Numbered from the stretch's first letter, positions 17,746 through 26,905 are shown. The stretch is DNA of 64,000 bases from Nocardioides sp. Soil774 (GCF_001428125.1 NZ_LMSM01000009.1:104709-168708); one strand, 5' to 3'. Notes: generated by a model from the sequence alone, not told the origin. Numbers and translations: made by a program.

Positions 17746-19647
17746 TCAGCGCACCACCCGGAGGCGGAGCTTCTCCTTCGGGCTGGTGCCGACCTTGTTC
17801 TTCGCCGTGACGACGACCGTCCAGCGGCCCGGCTCGAGCACCTTGCGGGCACCGAGGCGGGCGCGGAGGGTGACGACGTTGCGACCGGCGTCGAGGCGCT
17901 CGACCAGGCGGACCGGCTTCGCGCCCGCCTTGCGGAAGGTGAAGGTCACCTTGGCGTCGGTGTTGAGTGTGAGGGAGGCCTTGGCCTTCTTCGCCACCCG
18001 CGCGTGCGAGCCGACGGCCCGGACCTGGTGGGTGCCGAGGCGGGCACGACCCACGACCGGGGCGATGCGGGTGGTCGCGCGGCAGGTGAACGTGCCGGTC
18101 CAGGTGCAGGCGGTGGCGTTGCCGACGCTGTCGGTGAGCACCACCCGGACCGAGCCCGGGCGGTCACCGGCGTACGACACGGTGGTGCCGGTCGCGGTGG
18201 TGCCGTCGGGGAAGGTCCAGCGGGCCGAGGCGACCCGCGACCACACGTCGTGGGCCTGCACGCTGTAGGTCCGGGCGCCACGGGAGGTGCGGGGCGTCTG
18301 GCCGGTGATCTCGTCGACGACCGGGCCGGCTGCGTCAAGGCCCCGGGCCTGGACGACGTAGCCGGCGCTGCCCTTGCGCGACCACGCCGCGGTGGCGTTG
18401 CCGGCGGGGTCGACCGCGACCTGCGGGTTCCGGGCGTCACCGGGCGCCGAGAGGTCGATCGGTGCGGTCCACTCGCCTCCGGCCGGGCGGCGCGCGGCCT
18501 CGACCACACCGCCGCCCTCCTTGCCGCGCGACCACAGCGCGGTGGCGTTGCCGGCGAGGTCGACTGCGAGCTGCGGGTCCCAGGAGTCGATCGCGGGCGT
18601 CGACAGCGAGACGGGGTTGCTCCACGCACCTCCCGTCGTGCGCGTCGCACTGGTGACGATCCACCCCTCGTCGTAGCGCTGCCACAGCGCCGTGGCGGTT
18701 CCCTGGCGGTCGACGGCGATCGCCGGCGTGTCGAAGACGTCGCCGCGCACGAGGTCGACCGGGCTGCTCCACGCGCCGCCGAGCGGACGGGTGGCGGTCT
18801 GGACGCCGTACACGCCGCCGGCAAAGCTGTGCCAGACCGCGGTCACGGTGCCGGCCGGGTCGACGACGACCCGCGGGTTGGCGCGGTTGCTCGCGCTCGC
18901 CGAAAGCTGGGCCGGGGCCGACCAGGCGCCGCCGGCCGGACGGGTGGCCGCCTGGAGGGCGGACCCAGCCGCCCACACCGCGGTCGCGTTGCCGGCGGTG
19001 TCGACGGCGACGTCGGTGGTGCGGGCGGAGGTGCCAGCGGGCGAGAGGTCGACCGGGGTGCTCCACGTGCCGTCCGTCGCCCGCGTGGCCGACTGGACGG
19101 TGTCCTTCCACGGTTGCCCCGGCACTGCCTCGAAGCGTGACCAGGTCGCGGTCACGACGCCGGCAGCGTCGACCGCGACCTGTGGGACGTCGCGCCGGGT
19201 GTAGTCGACGGACGGGTCCGTGGCGACGTCCACTGGTGCGCTCCACGTGCCGCCGAGCGGCCGGGAGGCGGACTGCACGACGCTGCGGTCGGTGTCGACG
19301 CGCCGCCAGACGGCGGTGGCGTTGCCGGTCCGGTCGACGACGACCTCGGGGTCGATGACCTGCCGCCCGCCGGCCAGGTCGACGGGAGCGCCCCACGTGC
19401 CGCCGACCGGGCGGTAGGAGGCCTGCACGACGAACTGCGTGCCATTCCAGCGCGACCACAGCACGGTCGCGTTGCCGGCGTCGTCGACGGCGACGGCGGG
19501 CGCGAAGGCGCCGGGTGCCGAGAGATCGGCGAAGAGGTTGGTCACCGGCCGCCAGGTCGGCGCGGCCCCGGCAGGTGGCGCGACGAGCGCGGCCCCCACC
19601 AGTCCGGTCACCAGCAGCGCGATGAGATGCCTGAGGCGTCGTGCCAT
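17746..19647 (-). CDS. Secreted repeat (propeller-like) protein
   Basis: 633 residues from ATG 19647. Signal peptide (MARRLRHLIALLVTGLVGAA, cleavage probably after APPAGAA). About eight repeats of 45-55 residues follow (about 35-450), each with the pattern VAVDxAGNATAxW and then ATRPxGGxWSxPVDLS, as in blades of a propeller or sialidase-like Asp-box domain. Then an Ig-like segment with two Cys (ACTWTGTFTC) and a basic beta-rich end (KAKASLTLNTDAKVTF, LRLRVVR). No catalytic residues recognised. Likely extracellular or surface-bound; function unknown. Confidence 0.75.
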   Translation of the reverse strand: MARRLRHLIALLVTGLVGAALVAPPAGAAPTWRPVTNLFADLSAPGAFAPAVAVDDAGNATVLWSRWNGTQFVVQASYRPVGGTWGAPVDLAGGRQVIDPEVVVDRTGNATAVWRRVDTDRSVVQSASRPLGGTWSAPVDVATDPSVDYTRRDVPQVAVDAAGVVTATWSRFEAVPGQPWKDTVQSATRATDGTWSTPVDLSPAGTSARTTDVAVDTAGNATAVWAAGSALQAATRPAGGAWSAPAQLSASASNRANPRVVVDPAGTVTAVWHSFAGGVYGVQTATRPLGGAWSSPVDLVRGDVFDTPAIAVDRQGTATALWQRYDEGWIVTSATRTTGGAWSNPVSLSTPAIDSWDPQLAVDLAGNATALWSRGKEGGGVVEAARRPAGGEWTAPIDLSAPGDARNPQVAVDPAGNATAAWSRKGSAGYVVQARGLDAAGPVVDEITGQTPRTSRGARTYSVQAHDVWSRVASARWTFPDGTTATGTTVSYAGDRPGSVRVVLTDSVGNATACTWTGTFTCRATTRIAPVVGRARLGTHQVRAVGSHARVAKKAKASLTLNTDAKVTFTFRKAGAKPVRLVERLDAGRNVVTLRARLGARKVLEPGRWTVVVTAKNKVGTSPKEKLRLRVVR

Positions 19648-19726
19648 GTCGTTCCCCCGTGTCGTGCGCGCCGGCACGTCCGACGCAGTGGTGACCCTAT
19701 GACGCCCGCGGAGGCCAACTGGTTGT

Positions 19727-20791
19727 ATGGGACTCATGCAGCTCGATCTCTCCGCCGACGTCGTCACCCTCACCCGGCAGCTCGTGGACACCTTCTCGGT
19801 CAGCCACCACGAGGAGGAGATCGCCGACGCCGTCGAGGTGGCGCTGCGGGCGCTGCCGCACCTGACCGTCGTACGCCGCGGGCACACGCTGGTCGCGCGC
19901 ACCGACCTCGGTCGCGGCGAGCGCGTCGTGCTCGCCGGCCACATCGACACCGTGCCGCTCAACGACAACCTGCCCTCGCGCCTCGAGGACGGCATCCTCC
20001 ACGGCCTGGGCACCTGCGACATGAAGGGCGGCGACGCGGTGATGCTCAAGGTCGCTGCCGACCTCACTGAGCCCAACCGCGACCTGACCTTCATCTTCTA
20101 CGAGGCCGAGGAGGTCGACTCGGTCCACAACGGCCTGCGCAAGCTGACCGAGAGCGACCCCGACCTGCTGGAGGCCGACTTCGCGATCCTCATGGAGCCC
20201 AGCAACGCCGCGGTCGAGGCCGGTTGCCAGGGCACGATGCGCGTCGACGTACGCACCACCGGCGAGCGCTCGCACAGCGCGCGCAGCTGGAAGGGCGTCA
20301 ACGCCATCCACCTCGCCGCCCCCGTGCTCGCGCGGCTCAACGACTACGTCGCCCGGCAGCCCGAGATCGACGGACTGACCTACCACGAGGGCCTCAACGC
20401 GACCGGGATCCGCGGCGGCGTCGCCGGCAACGTGATCCCCGACGAGTGCGTCGTGGAGGTCAACTTCCGCTTCGCCCCGGACCGCAGCGAGGCCGACGCC
20501 GAGGCGTTCGTCCGCGACTTCTTCGACGGCTTCGACGTCACCGTGACCGACCTGGCCGCGGGCGCGATGCCCGGCCTCGACCGCCCGGCGGCCAAGGAGT
20601 TCCTCGAGGTCGTCGGGGGCGAGGCTGCCCCGAAGTTCGGCTGGACCGACGTCGCGCAGTTCACCAAGCTCGGCGTCCCGGCGGTCAACTTCGGCCCGGG
20701 CGACCCGATGTTCGCCCACAAGCAGGACGAGCGCGTGCCCACCGAGCACATCGAGCGCTGTGAGCGGATCCTCAAGGAGTGGCTGGCATGA
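19727..20791 (+). CDS. dapE: Succinyl-diaminopimelate desuccinylase
   Basis: 354 residues from ATG 19727 (ATG 19736 is a close alternative). M20-family two-zinc amidase that cleaves N-succinyl-LL-diaminopimelate to LL-DAP and succinate. Metal and catalytic motifs are in order: GHIDTVP (zinc His and Asp), GTCDMKGGDAV (bridging Asp), EAEEVDS (general base Glu plus ligand Glu), and a late His ligand in FAHKQDERVP. The dimerisation domain (about 175-290, GERSHSAR) is present. With dapC and dapD it completes three steps in this window. Confidence 0.9.
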   Translation: MGLMQLDLSADVVTLTRQLVDTFSVSHHEEEIADAVEVALRALPHLTVVRRGHTLVARTDLGRGERVVLAGHIDTVPLNDNLPSRLEDGILHGLGTCDMKGGDAVMLKVAADLTEPNRDLTFIFYEAEEVDSVHNGLRKLTESDPDLLEADFAILMEPSNAAVEAGCQGTMRVDVRTTGERSHSARSWKGVNAIHLAAPVLARLNDYVARQPEIDGLTYHEGLNATGIRGGVAGNVIPDECVVEVNFRFAPDRSEADAEAFVRDFFDGFDVTVTDLAAGAMPGLDRPAAKEFLEVVGGEAAPKFGWTDVAQFTKLGVPAVNFGPGDPMFAHKQDERVPTEHIERCERILKEWLA

Positions 20792-21546
20792 GGGACCGTT
20801 ACAAGGGCCCGGTCGTCGAGCGCCGCGGCCAGATCCACGACGAGAGCACCACCGACCAGCGCCTGCTCGACTCGCGCGGGGCGACCGATTGGGTGCACAC
20901 CGACCCGTGGCGGGTGCTGCGGATCCAGGCCGAGTTCGTCGAGGGCTTCGGGGCGCTCGCCGAGCTGGGGCCGGCGATCGCGGTCTTCGGCTCGGCCCGC
21001 ACCCCGAGCGACCACGCCTTCTACGCCGTCGGCGAGGAAGCGGGCCGCAAGCTGGCCGACGCCGGCTTCGCCGTCATCACCGGGGGCGGCCCGGGCGCGA
21101 TGGAGGCGGCCAACAAGGGCGCCTGCGAGGCGGGCGGCACCAGCGTCGGCCTCGGCATCGAGCTGCCCTTCGAGTCGGGCCTCAACCAGTGGGTCGACAA
21201 GGGCATCAACTTCCGCTACTTCTTCGCCCGCAAGACGATGTTCGTCAAGTACTCCCAGGGCTTCGTGGTGCTCCCCGGCGGCCTGGGCACGCTCGACGAG
21301 CTGTTCGAGGCGCTGACCCTGGTGCAGACGCGCAAGGTCACGTCGTTCCCGATCGTCCTGCTCGGCACGGCGTACTGGTCGGGCCTGCTCGGCTGGCTGC
21401 GCGACACCGCGCTCGCCGAGGGCAAGGTGAGCGCCGCCGACCTCGACATGATGATCCTCACCGACGACGTCGACGAGGCGGTGGCGATCATGGTCGCCGC
21501 CCGCGAGGACCGCTGGCCCACGCCGTCGCCCGAGCGTCCGGAGTGA
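20788..21546 (+). CDS. LOG-family (TIGR00730) protein
   Basis: 252 residues from ATG 20788, overlapping the dapE stop (ATGA) with AAGGAG upstream, so translationally coupled. Rossmann fold with GGGPGAME (about 95-102) and the signature LPGGLGTLDELFE (about 163-175) of the lysine-decarboxylase-like/LOG family. Members hydrolyse nucleoside 5'-monophosphates to base and ribose phosphate (cytokinin-activating type). The dapE neighbour is conserved in actinobacteria; no link to lysine decarboxylation is implied. Confidence 0.85.
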   Translation: MRDRYKGPVVERRGQIHDESTTDQRLLDSRGATDWVHTDPWRVLRIQAEFVEGFGALAELGPAIAVFGSARTPSDHAFYAVGEEAGRKLADAGFAVITGGGPGAMEAANKGACEAGGTSVGLGIELPFESGLNQWVDKGINFRYFFARKTMFVKYSQGFVVLPGGLGTLDELFEALTLVQTRKVTSFPIVLLGTAYWSGLLGWLRDTALAEGKVSAADLDMMILTDDVDEAVAIMVAAREDRWPTPSPERPE

Positions 21547-21556
21547 GGAGCAGCTC

Positions 21557-21871
21557 GTGATGGTGTGGCTCTTCGCGATCCTCGTCGTGCTCGTCATGGG
21601 CGGCGTGGCGATGGTGGCATCCGGACGCGGCGGCTCGATGCCCCCGGCGTACGACGACCGCCCCGACCTCGTGCTGCCGGAGGGCCGCCCGCTCGAGGCC
21701 GGCGACCTGCGCCGGGTGCGGTTCGGCCTCGCGGTGCGCGGCTACCGGATGTCCGACGTCGACGCGCTGCTCGACCGGCTCGCCACCGAGCTCGAGGACC
21801 GCACGGGCACGGGGCCCGCTGCGGACGGACCCGCGCCGGAAGCCTCGTCTGGCGACCCCGCACGCGACTAG
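21557..21871 (+). CDS. DivIVA-domain small membrane protein
   Basis: 104 residues from GTG 21557 (ATG 21560 possible). One N-terminal membrane helix (about 3-22), then a short DivIVA-like motif (DLRRVRFGLAVRGYRMSDVDALLDRLATELE, about 51-80), which in full-length DivIVA/Wag31 binds membranes and positions growth. The long coiled coil is absent. It probably acts at the membrane near the growth or division machinery, but this is inference from a short motif. Confidence 0.75.
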   Translation: MMVWLFAILVVLVMGGVAMVASGRGGSMPPAYDDRPDLVLPEGRPLEAGDLRRVRFGLAVRGYRMSDVDALLDRLATELEDRTGTGPAADGPAPEASSGDPARD

Positions 21872-21887
21872 GGCAGACTGCACGGCC

Positions 21888-22310
21888 ATGTCGTTCCCGA
21901 TCGTCGTCTGGATCCTCACGGCGCTGGCCGCCGTGGCGATCGTCCTGACCCGTCTGCGCCTCGCCAGTGACGACGCGGCCGGTCAGTTCGTCATCAGCCG
22001 GCGGCTGCCGCTCACCCACTTCGTCGCAGGGCTGGTCGCCCTCGTCCTGTGGGTCGGCGTGCTCGTCGCGCCGGAGGACTCGCCGGTCGGCGGGGCGCTG
22101 GTCGGGATCGTCGCGATCGCGTGCTGGTGGGTCACCGCGATCTGCGGGCTGCTGATCCTCGCGCGCTGGCTGCCCTCGCGGGGGCGCCACGTGCCGTCGG
22201 CGTCGGGCGACAGCTGGAGCGACGGCCCCGGGCTGTCGCTGCTCGCGCACCTCGGCATGGTCGTCGGCGTCCTCGTCTTCACCTACGCCTACCTCACCGC
22301 CGCCGTCTGA
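21888..22310 (+). CDS. Four-helix membrane protein
   Basis: 140 residues, ATG start. Four hydrophobic segments (about 4-22, 43-60, 67-88, 115-135). No motif I recognise. It overlaps the next start by one base (TGATG), so the M14 carboxypeptidase is probably translated from the same message. Function unknown. Confidence 0.7.
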   Translation: MSFPIVVWILTALAAVAIVLTRLRLASDDAAGQFVISRRLPLTHFVAGLVALVLWVGVLVAPEDSPVGGALVGIVAIACWWVTAICGLLILARWLPSRGRHVPSASGDSWSDGPGLSLLAHLGMVVGVLVFTYAYLTAAV

Positions 22311-23074
22311 TGCGCCGGGCCCCCGGCGGCGTCGCGACCGTGCTGCTCCTGCTCGTCGCAGTCCTCGCCAGTCCGGCGCCGTCCGCCACGGCCGTCGAGG
22401 CCGGACCGGCTGCCCGCCCGGCCGTCGTCGAGGCCCGCACCATCGGGCACTCCGTGCGCGGCCGCCCGATCCGCGCCTGGCGGCTGGGGGAGCCCGGCAT
22501 GCGCCGCGTCGTGCTGATCTCCACCATGCACGGCAACGAGCCGCACACGCGCCGGATCCTGGAGACGCTGCGCGACGGTCGTGCGGTGCGCGGGATCGAC
22601 CTGTGGGTGATCCCGACCCACAACCCCGACGGCCTGGCCCGCGGCACCCGTCGCAACGCCCGCGGCGTCGACCTCAACCGCAACTTCCCCTACCGCTGGG
22701 CCGACCTCGACGGCAGCTACGAGTCCGGTCCTCGACCGGCGAGCGAGCCCGAGACGCGCGCGGTGATGCGGTTCCTGCGGGAGGTCGATCCGCGGCGAGT
22801 GATCAGCTTCCACCAGCCGCTCAACGGCGTCGACACCGACACCAAGGACCGGGCGTTCGCGCGACGCCTGGCCCGCGCGCTGCGCCTGCCTCGTACTTCG
22901 CTCGACTGCGGCGGGCTGTGCCACGGCACCATGACGATGTGGTTCAACCACCGCATGGCCGGCTCGGCGCTCACCGTCGAGTACGGCGCGCACCCCTCGC
23001 GTCACCGCATGGTCGTGGAGGCGCCGCGCCAGGTCCTCGACGTGCTCGGGGCGCACCGCACCTCGCGGGGATAG
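22310..23074 (+). CDS. Secreted M14-family zinc carboxypeptidase
   Basis: 254 residues from ATG 22310. Signal peptide (about 1-27, ending PSATA). M14 fold: HGNEPHTRRI (first zinc His and Glu ligands), NPDG, GVDLNRNFPYRW (Arg/Asn substrate clamp), SFHQP (third zinc His) and TVEYG with the catalytic Glu. The set resembles murein peptide amidase (MpaA-like) enzymes, so a cell-wall peptide substrate is likely. The TAG stop lies inside the type A hairpin that follows. Confidence 0.85.
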   Translation: MRRAPGGVATVLLLLVAVLASPAPSATAVEAGPAARPAVVEARTIGHSVRGRPIRAWRLGEPGMRRVVLISTMHGNEPHTRRILETLRDGRAVRGIDLWVIPTHNPDGLARGTRRNARGVDLNRNFPYRWADLDGSYESGPRPASEPETRAVMRFLREVDPRRVISFHQPLNGVDTDTKDRAFARRLARALRLPRTSLDCGGLCHGTMTMWFNHRMAGSALTVEYGAHPSRHRMVVEAPRQVLDVLGAHRTSRG

Positions 23075-23134
23075 TCCGCATCAAGAAGCTTGTCCGGAGG
23101 CGCTCGCGACCAGCTATGTGATGCGGACTATCCC
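23067..23134. repeat. Solo type A hairpin repeat
   Basis: Perfect 16-bp inverted repeat: GGGATAGTCCGCATCA at 23068-23083 and complement at 23119-23134, loop 35 nt. Same stem core as the two copies around the gene at 2392-3420 (TAGTCCGCATCA), but no nuclease-like gene is adjacent. It sits between convergent genes and contains the stop codon of the carboxypeptidase, so it may also serve as a bidirectional terminator. Confidence 0.85.
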
Positions 23135-23148
23135 GATCGCGGAACGGC

Positions 23149-23937
23149 TCAGCGGCCGTTGAAGACCGGCTTCTCCTTGGCCATGAAGGCGTCGACGGCG
23201 GCGAGGTGGTCGTCGGTGCCGCCGGTGAGGGCCATCTTCTCGGCCTCGAACGCCAGCGACTCCTGGAGCGGGTGCGACGCCGAGTAGGCGACCGCCTGGC
23301 GGATCGACCCGAAGGCGACGGTGGGGCCGGCAGCCAGGCGAGCAGCGAGCTCGCCGACGACACCGGGCAGCTCGTCGGCGCTGACCACCTGGGTCGCCAG
23401 GCCGAGCTCGAGCGCCTCCTGCGCGGAGACGGTGCGGGGGAAGTAGAGCAGCTCCATCGCCTTCGCGCGGCCGACCAGGCGCGGCAGCGTCCAGCTCGCG
23501 CCCGTGTCGCACGAGAGTGCCACCCCGGCGAACGAGGTGTTGTAGCCCGCGGAGTCCACCAGGATGCGGAAGTCGGCGGCGAACGCCAGGCTCGCTCCCG
23601 CTCCGGCCGCGACGCCGTTGACGGCCGCGATGACCGGCTTGGGCATGGTGGCGAGCGCGTGGACGATCGGGTTGTAGTGCTTCTCGACCGTGTCGGACAG
23701 CGGCACGTCGGCCTCGCCCTTGAGCCCGGCCAGGTGCTCCTTGAGGTCCTGCCCGACGCAGAACGCGCGCCCGCTCCCGGTGAGGACGACGCAGCGCACC
23801 TGCGGGTCGGCGGCGACCGACTGCACGGCCTCGAGCAGCAGGTCCTTGGTGGCCACGTCGAGGCCGTTCATGGCCTCGGGCCGGTTGAGGGTGATGGTGG
23901 CGACGGAGTCGACGACGTCGAGCAGGACGGAGGTCAT
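23149..23937 (-). CDS. Enoyl-CoA hydratase/isomerase family protein
   Basis: 262 residues from ATG 23937. Crotonase fold: GSGRAFCVGQDLKE (oxyanion-hole strand, about 56-69) and AAVNGVAAGAGASLAFAADFRI (second oxyanion Gly region, about 100-121). Position for the typical catalytic Glu pair reads SFAGVALSCDTGASWTLPR, so the usual Glu is replaced by Ser/Asp-containing residues, as in PaaG-like isomerases. Probable role in beta-oxidation or phenylacetate-type degradation; exact reaction not decidable. It faces the solo hairpin at its 3' end. Confidence 0.8.
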   Translation of the reverse strand: MTSVLLDVVDSVATITLNRPEAMNGLDVATKDLLLEAVQSVAADPQVRCVVLTGSGRAFCVGQDLKEHLAGLKGEADVPLSDTVEKHYNPIVHALATMPKPVIAAVNGVAAGAGASLAFAADFRILVDSAGYNTSFAGVALSCDTGASWTLPRLVGRAKAMELLYFPRTVSAQEALELGLATQVVSADELPGVVGELAARLAAGPTVAFGSIRQAVAYSASHPLQESLAFEAEKMALTGGTDDHLAAVDAFMAKEKPVFNGR

Positions 23938-24134
23938 GGGGGCAGTCTGCCCGACGTCCTCCCGACCGGCCTTTCCCCCCAACGTGTGCCCTGTGGTGCC
24001 GATCACGCCTGTCATGGGGGATAATGGAGGCGTACGACGCCGATCGAGGTGGCAGGCACGACTCAGCCGCCTCGATTCGCATGTTGAGAGCCACCATCTC
24101 CGAGACAGATGGCTGAACAGGAAGAGGTGCGCCG

Positions 24135-24302
24135 ATGGCCGCCATGAAGCCCCGCACGGGCGACGGACCGCTCGAGGTCACCAAGGAGGGGCGCGGCATC
24201 GTCATGCGCGTCCCGCTCGAGGGCGGTGGGCGTCTGGTGGTCGAGCTCAACGCCGACGAGGCGCGCGCTCTCGGTGATGCCCTCAAGGACGTCGTCGGCT
24301 GA
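24135..24302 (+). CDS. DUF3117 small protein
   Basis: 55 residues from ATG 24135, preceded by GGAAGAGG at a good distance. The sequence opens AAMKPRTGDGPLEVTKEGRG and continues with a beta-hairpin-like VMRVPLEGGGRLVVEL, a near-invariant small protein of actinobacteria known as DUF3117. Soluble, no cysteines. Function unknown. The stop is 2 bp from the aminopeptidase start, so the two are likely co-transcribed. Confidence 0.85.
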   Translation: MAAMKPRTGDGPLEVTKEGRGIVMRVPLEGGGRLVVELNADEARALGDALKDVVG

Positions 24303-24304
24303 TC

Positions 24305-25837
24305 GTGCCCACTCCGCAGCTGCCCCCGCAGGTCTCACCGCCCGAGTTCGCACTCAGCCCCGCGCTCCCGCACCAGATCGGCGGGGCGGAGGTCTGGGCG
24401 TTCCCGGTCCTGCCGGGCGACGACGGACCCCTGCTCGGCCCGGGCGCCGACGAGGCGTCCGACGCGCTTGGCGTCGACCTCCTCGCGGCCCTCGAGGCCG
24501 CTCGTGCCACCGGTCGCACGGGTGAGGTCACCACCGTCCCGGTCGCGGCCCTGGCGGCGGCCGACGACGTGAGCCTGGTGCTCCTGGTCGGCGTGGGCAG
24601 CGCGAGCGTCACCGACTTCCGTCGGGCCGGGGCCGCGCTGGCACGCGCGACCCGGGACCGGGTCAGCGTGGTCACCTCGCTGCCGGCGATCGCCCCCGAC
24701 GAGGGCCTGGGTGCCTTCGTCGTCGGAGCGATGCTCGCCTCGTTCTCCTTCCACTGGCGCTCCACCGGGCCCGAGTCGCGCCCGGTCTCGCGCATCGTGC
24801 TGGCCGCCGTCAGCGACGACGGTGCTGACGACGAGCTCGCCCGCGCCATCGCGCTCGGGGGTGCGGGCTGGCGCTCGCGCGCCCTGGCCACGGTCCCGTC
24901 CAACCTGAAGTCGCCGGCCTGGCTGGCCGAGCAGGCTGTCGAGGTCGGCGAGGCCGCCGGGCTCGAGGTCACCGTCTGGGACGCCGAGCGTCTCGCCGCA
25001 GAGGGCTTCGGCGGAATCCTCGCGGTCGGCGGAGGGTCGGTCAACGAGCCGCGCTTCGTCCGGATGGACTACACGCCGCGCGGCGCCACCAAGCGCACGC
25101 CCACCGTCGTGATCGTCGGCAAGGGCATCACCTTCGACACCGGCGGCCTCGACATCAAGCCCAGCGAGGGCATGCTGACGATGAAGCGCGACATGAGCGG
25201 GGCCGGCGCGGTCATCGCCACCATGGCAGCGCTGCGCGACGTCGACTGCCCGGTCCGGGTCGTCGGCCTCGTCCCCGCCGCGGAGAACTCGGTGAGCGGC
25301 TCGGCCATGCGTCCCGGCGACGTCATCACCCACTTCGGCGGACGCACCTCCGAGGTCAACAACACCGACGCCGAGGGACGCCTCGTCCTCGCCGACGCGA
25401 TGGCGTACGCCGTCTCCGAGCTCGCGCCGAGCGCACTGCTCGACATCGCCACCCTGACAGGTGCCATGAAGGTCGCGCTGGGTCAGTGGACCGGCGGCCT
25501 CTTCGCCAACCACGACGCGTTCGCGCGCCACGTGGAGGCGGCCGCCGAGGCGTCGGGCGAGCGCGTGTGGCGCATGCCGCTGGTCGCCGACTACGAGGAG
25601 CGGGTCAGCTCGAAGATCGCCGACGGCGACAACGCCGCGGGCGGGCCGGGCGCCATCACGGCCGCGCTCTTCCTGCAGCACTTCGCCGGCGACGTGCCGT
25701 GGGCCCACATCGACTTCGCCTCCGCCGCCGAGTCGCCGGCCGACCGCCACGAGTGGACGGCCGGACCGAGCGGCTTCGGGCCCCGGCTCCTGCTGACGTG
25801 GCTCGGCTCCGACGACCCCCTGGAAGGGATCTCCTGA
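24305..25837 (+). CDS. pepA: Leucyl aminopeptidase family (M17) protein
   Basis: 510 residues from GTG 24305. Two-zinc cytosolic aminopeptidase: N-terminal macro-like domain (about 1-170), catalytic domain with GKGITFDTGGLDIKP (Lys and Asp ligands, about 274-288), RDMSGAGAV and the M17 signature NTDAEGRLVLAD (about 353-364). All expected ligands are present. Removes N-terminal residues in peptide turnover. The stop overlaps the next start (TGATG). Confidence 0.92.
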   Translation: MPTPQLPPQVSPPEFALSPALPHQIGGAEVWAFPVLPGDDGPLLGPGADEASDALGVDLLAALEAARATGRTGEVTTVPVAALAAADDVSLVLLVGVGSASVTDFRRAGAALARATRDRVSVVTSLPAIAPDEGLGAFVVGAMLASFSFHWRSTGPESRPVSRIVLAAVSDDGADDELARAIALGGAGWRSRALATVPSNLKSPAWLAEQAVEVGEAAGLEVTVWDAERLAAEGFGGILAVGGGSVNEPRFVRMDYTPRGATKRTPTVVIVGKGITFDTGGLDIKPSEGMLTMKRDMSGAGAVIATMAALRDVDCPVRVVGLVPAAENSVSGSAMRPGDVITHFGGRTSEVNNTDAEGRLVLADAMAYAVSELAPSALLDIATLTGAMKVALGQWTGGLFANHDAFARHVEAAAEASGERVWRMPLVADYEERVSSKIADGDNAAGGPGAITAALFLQHFAGDVPWAHIDFASAAESPADRHEWTAGPSGFGPRLLLTWLGSDDPLEGIS

Positions 25838-26175
25838 TGCTCGGACTCACCGTGCGCTGGTCGCTGGCCGAGGCCCCCGACGGGGTCGAGGAACGCCTCG
25901 CGACCTACGTCGCCGAGACCTCCCACGCCCGCTTCACCGGCATGGCCGGCCTGCGCTTCAAGACCTGGCGGATGGTGCCGGGCGAGTGGTTCGAGGGCTG
26001 CTACGTCTTCGCCACCGACCAGGCGCGCGAGGACTTCCAGCGCGAGTTCGCCGCCGGTGCCGCCGAGGCGCCCGGGTCGCAGATCGTCGGCTCCGCGCCG
26101 GTCCTCATCGAGGCGTGCGACGTCGTCGCCGTCGCGGAGGGCTGGGACGGCTTCGAGGCGACGCCCCGCGCCTGA
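25837..26175 (+). CDS. Small alpha/beta-barrel-like protein
   Basis: 112 residues from ATG 25837, coupled to the aminopeptidase. The sequence TSHARFTGMAGLRFKTWRMVPGEWFEGCYVFATDQAREDFQ has the strand-helix-strand look of YdhR-type dimeric alpha/beta-barrel proteins (mono-oxygenase-like). No cofactor motif. Function unknown; fold call is tentative. Confidence 0.55.
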   Translation: MLGLTVRWSLAEAPDGVEERLATYVAETSHARFTGMAGLRFKTWRMVPGEWFEGCYVFATDQAREDFQREFAAGAAEAPGSQIVGSAPVLIEACDVVAVAEGWDGFEATPRA

Positions 26176-26180
26176 GCGCC

Positions 26181-26840
26181 TCAGGCCTCCGGCGCCCACT
26201 CCTTCTTCGCGGCCAGCAGGCCGTCGCCCACGGGCAGCAGCACCGGCACCAGCGCCTCGTGCTCCAGGATCGTGCGTCCGAGGTCGCGGATGGTGACGGT
26301 CTCCTCGTCGCGCTGGGCGGGGTCGGCCACGCGGTCGTGCCACAGCGCGTTGTCGAACGCCACGATGCCGCCGGGGCGGAGCAGGCGCAGCGCCTCCTTG
26401 AGGTAGGCGGCGTACTCGCGCTTGTCGCCGTCGCAGAACACCAGGTCGTAGTGGCCGTCGGTGAGGCGCGGCAGGACGTCCAGCCCGGCGCCGGCGATGG
26501 TGCGCGCGCGGTTGCCCGGGATGCCGGCCTCGGTGAACGTCTCCTTGGCCAGGCGCTGGTGCTCGGCCTCGATGTCGACGGTGGTCAGCACGCCGTCGGA
26601 GCGCATGCCCCGCAGCAGCCAGAGCCCCGACACGCCGGTGCCCGTGCCGATCTCGACCACGGCCCGGGCGTCCAGGACGGAGGCGAGGAAGCGCAGCGCG
26701 GCGCCCACGCCGGAGCCGACGGGTGACACGCCCACCTCCTCGGCGCGGCTGCGGGCGGCGGCCAGGATCTCGTCCTCGGCCACGAAGGACTCGGCGTAGG
26801 ACCAGCTCGCGGACTTGATCGGCGTGGTGTGGTGGGGCAC
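26181..26840 (-). CDS. O-methyltransferase (class I SAM)
   Basis: 219 residues from ATG 26840. SAM-binding motif I VVEIGTGTGVSGLWLL (about 61-76), the acidic ribose contact TVDIEAEHQ, and metal-dependent COMT-like motifs DLVFCDGDKREY and GGIVAFDNALW. It matches the Rv1220c-type methyltransferase that lies beside sigE in mycobacteria, and the same divergent arrangement is seen here. Substrate unknown. Confidence 0.85.
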   Translation of the reverse strand: MPHHTTPIKSASWSYAESFVAEDEILAAARSRAEEVGVSPVGSGVGAALRFLASVLDARAVVEIGTGTGVSGLWLLRGMRSDGVLTTVDIEAEHQRLAKETFTEAGIPGNRARTIAGAGLDVLPRLTDGHYDLVFCDGDKREYAAYLKEALRLLRPGGIVAFDNALWHDRVADPAQRDEETVTIRDLGRTILEHEALVPVLLPVGDGLLAAKKEWAPEA

Positions 26841-26877
26841 CCGCGGACTCTATCGCGCACCGTGCGTCGGGCGTGGC

Positions 26878-26905
26878 GGGGAACACACGGCCGGCCTCGC
26901 TCGTT
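26878..26905 (+). promoter_or_regulatory. Candidate ECF sigma-E promoter upstream of sigE
   Basis: GGGAACA (26879-26885) and CGTT (26902-26905) separated by 16 nt match the published SigE-type promoter pattern GGGAAC(C/T)-N15-16-CGTT except for A at the last -35 position. It lies about 120 bp before the sigE start on the same strand, which fits autoregulation. Not verified; chance matches in this GC-rich sequence are possible. Confidence 0.45.

Noticed and set aside
2231-23134. CRISPR array made of the TAGTCC repeats
   Set aside because: Copies are few, far apart and palindromic, with no regular spacers and no cas genes.
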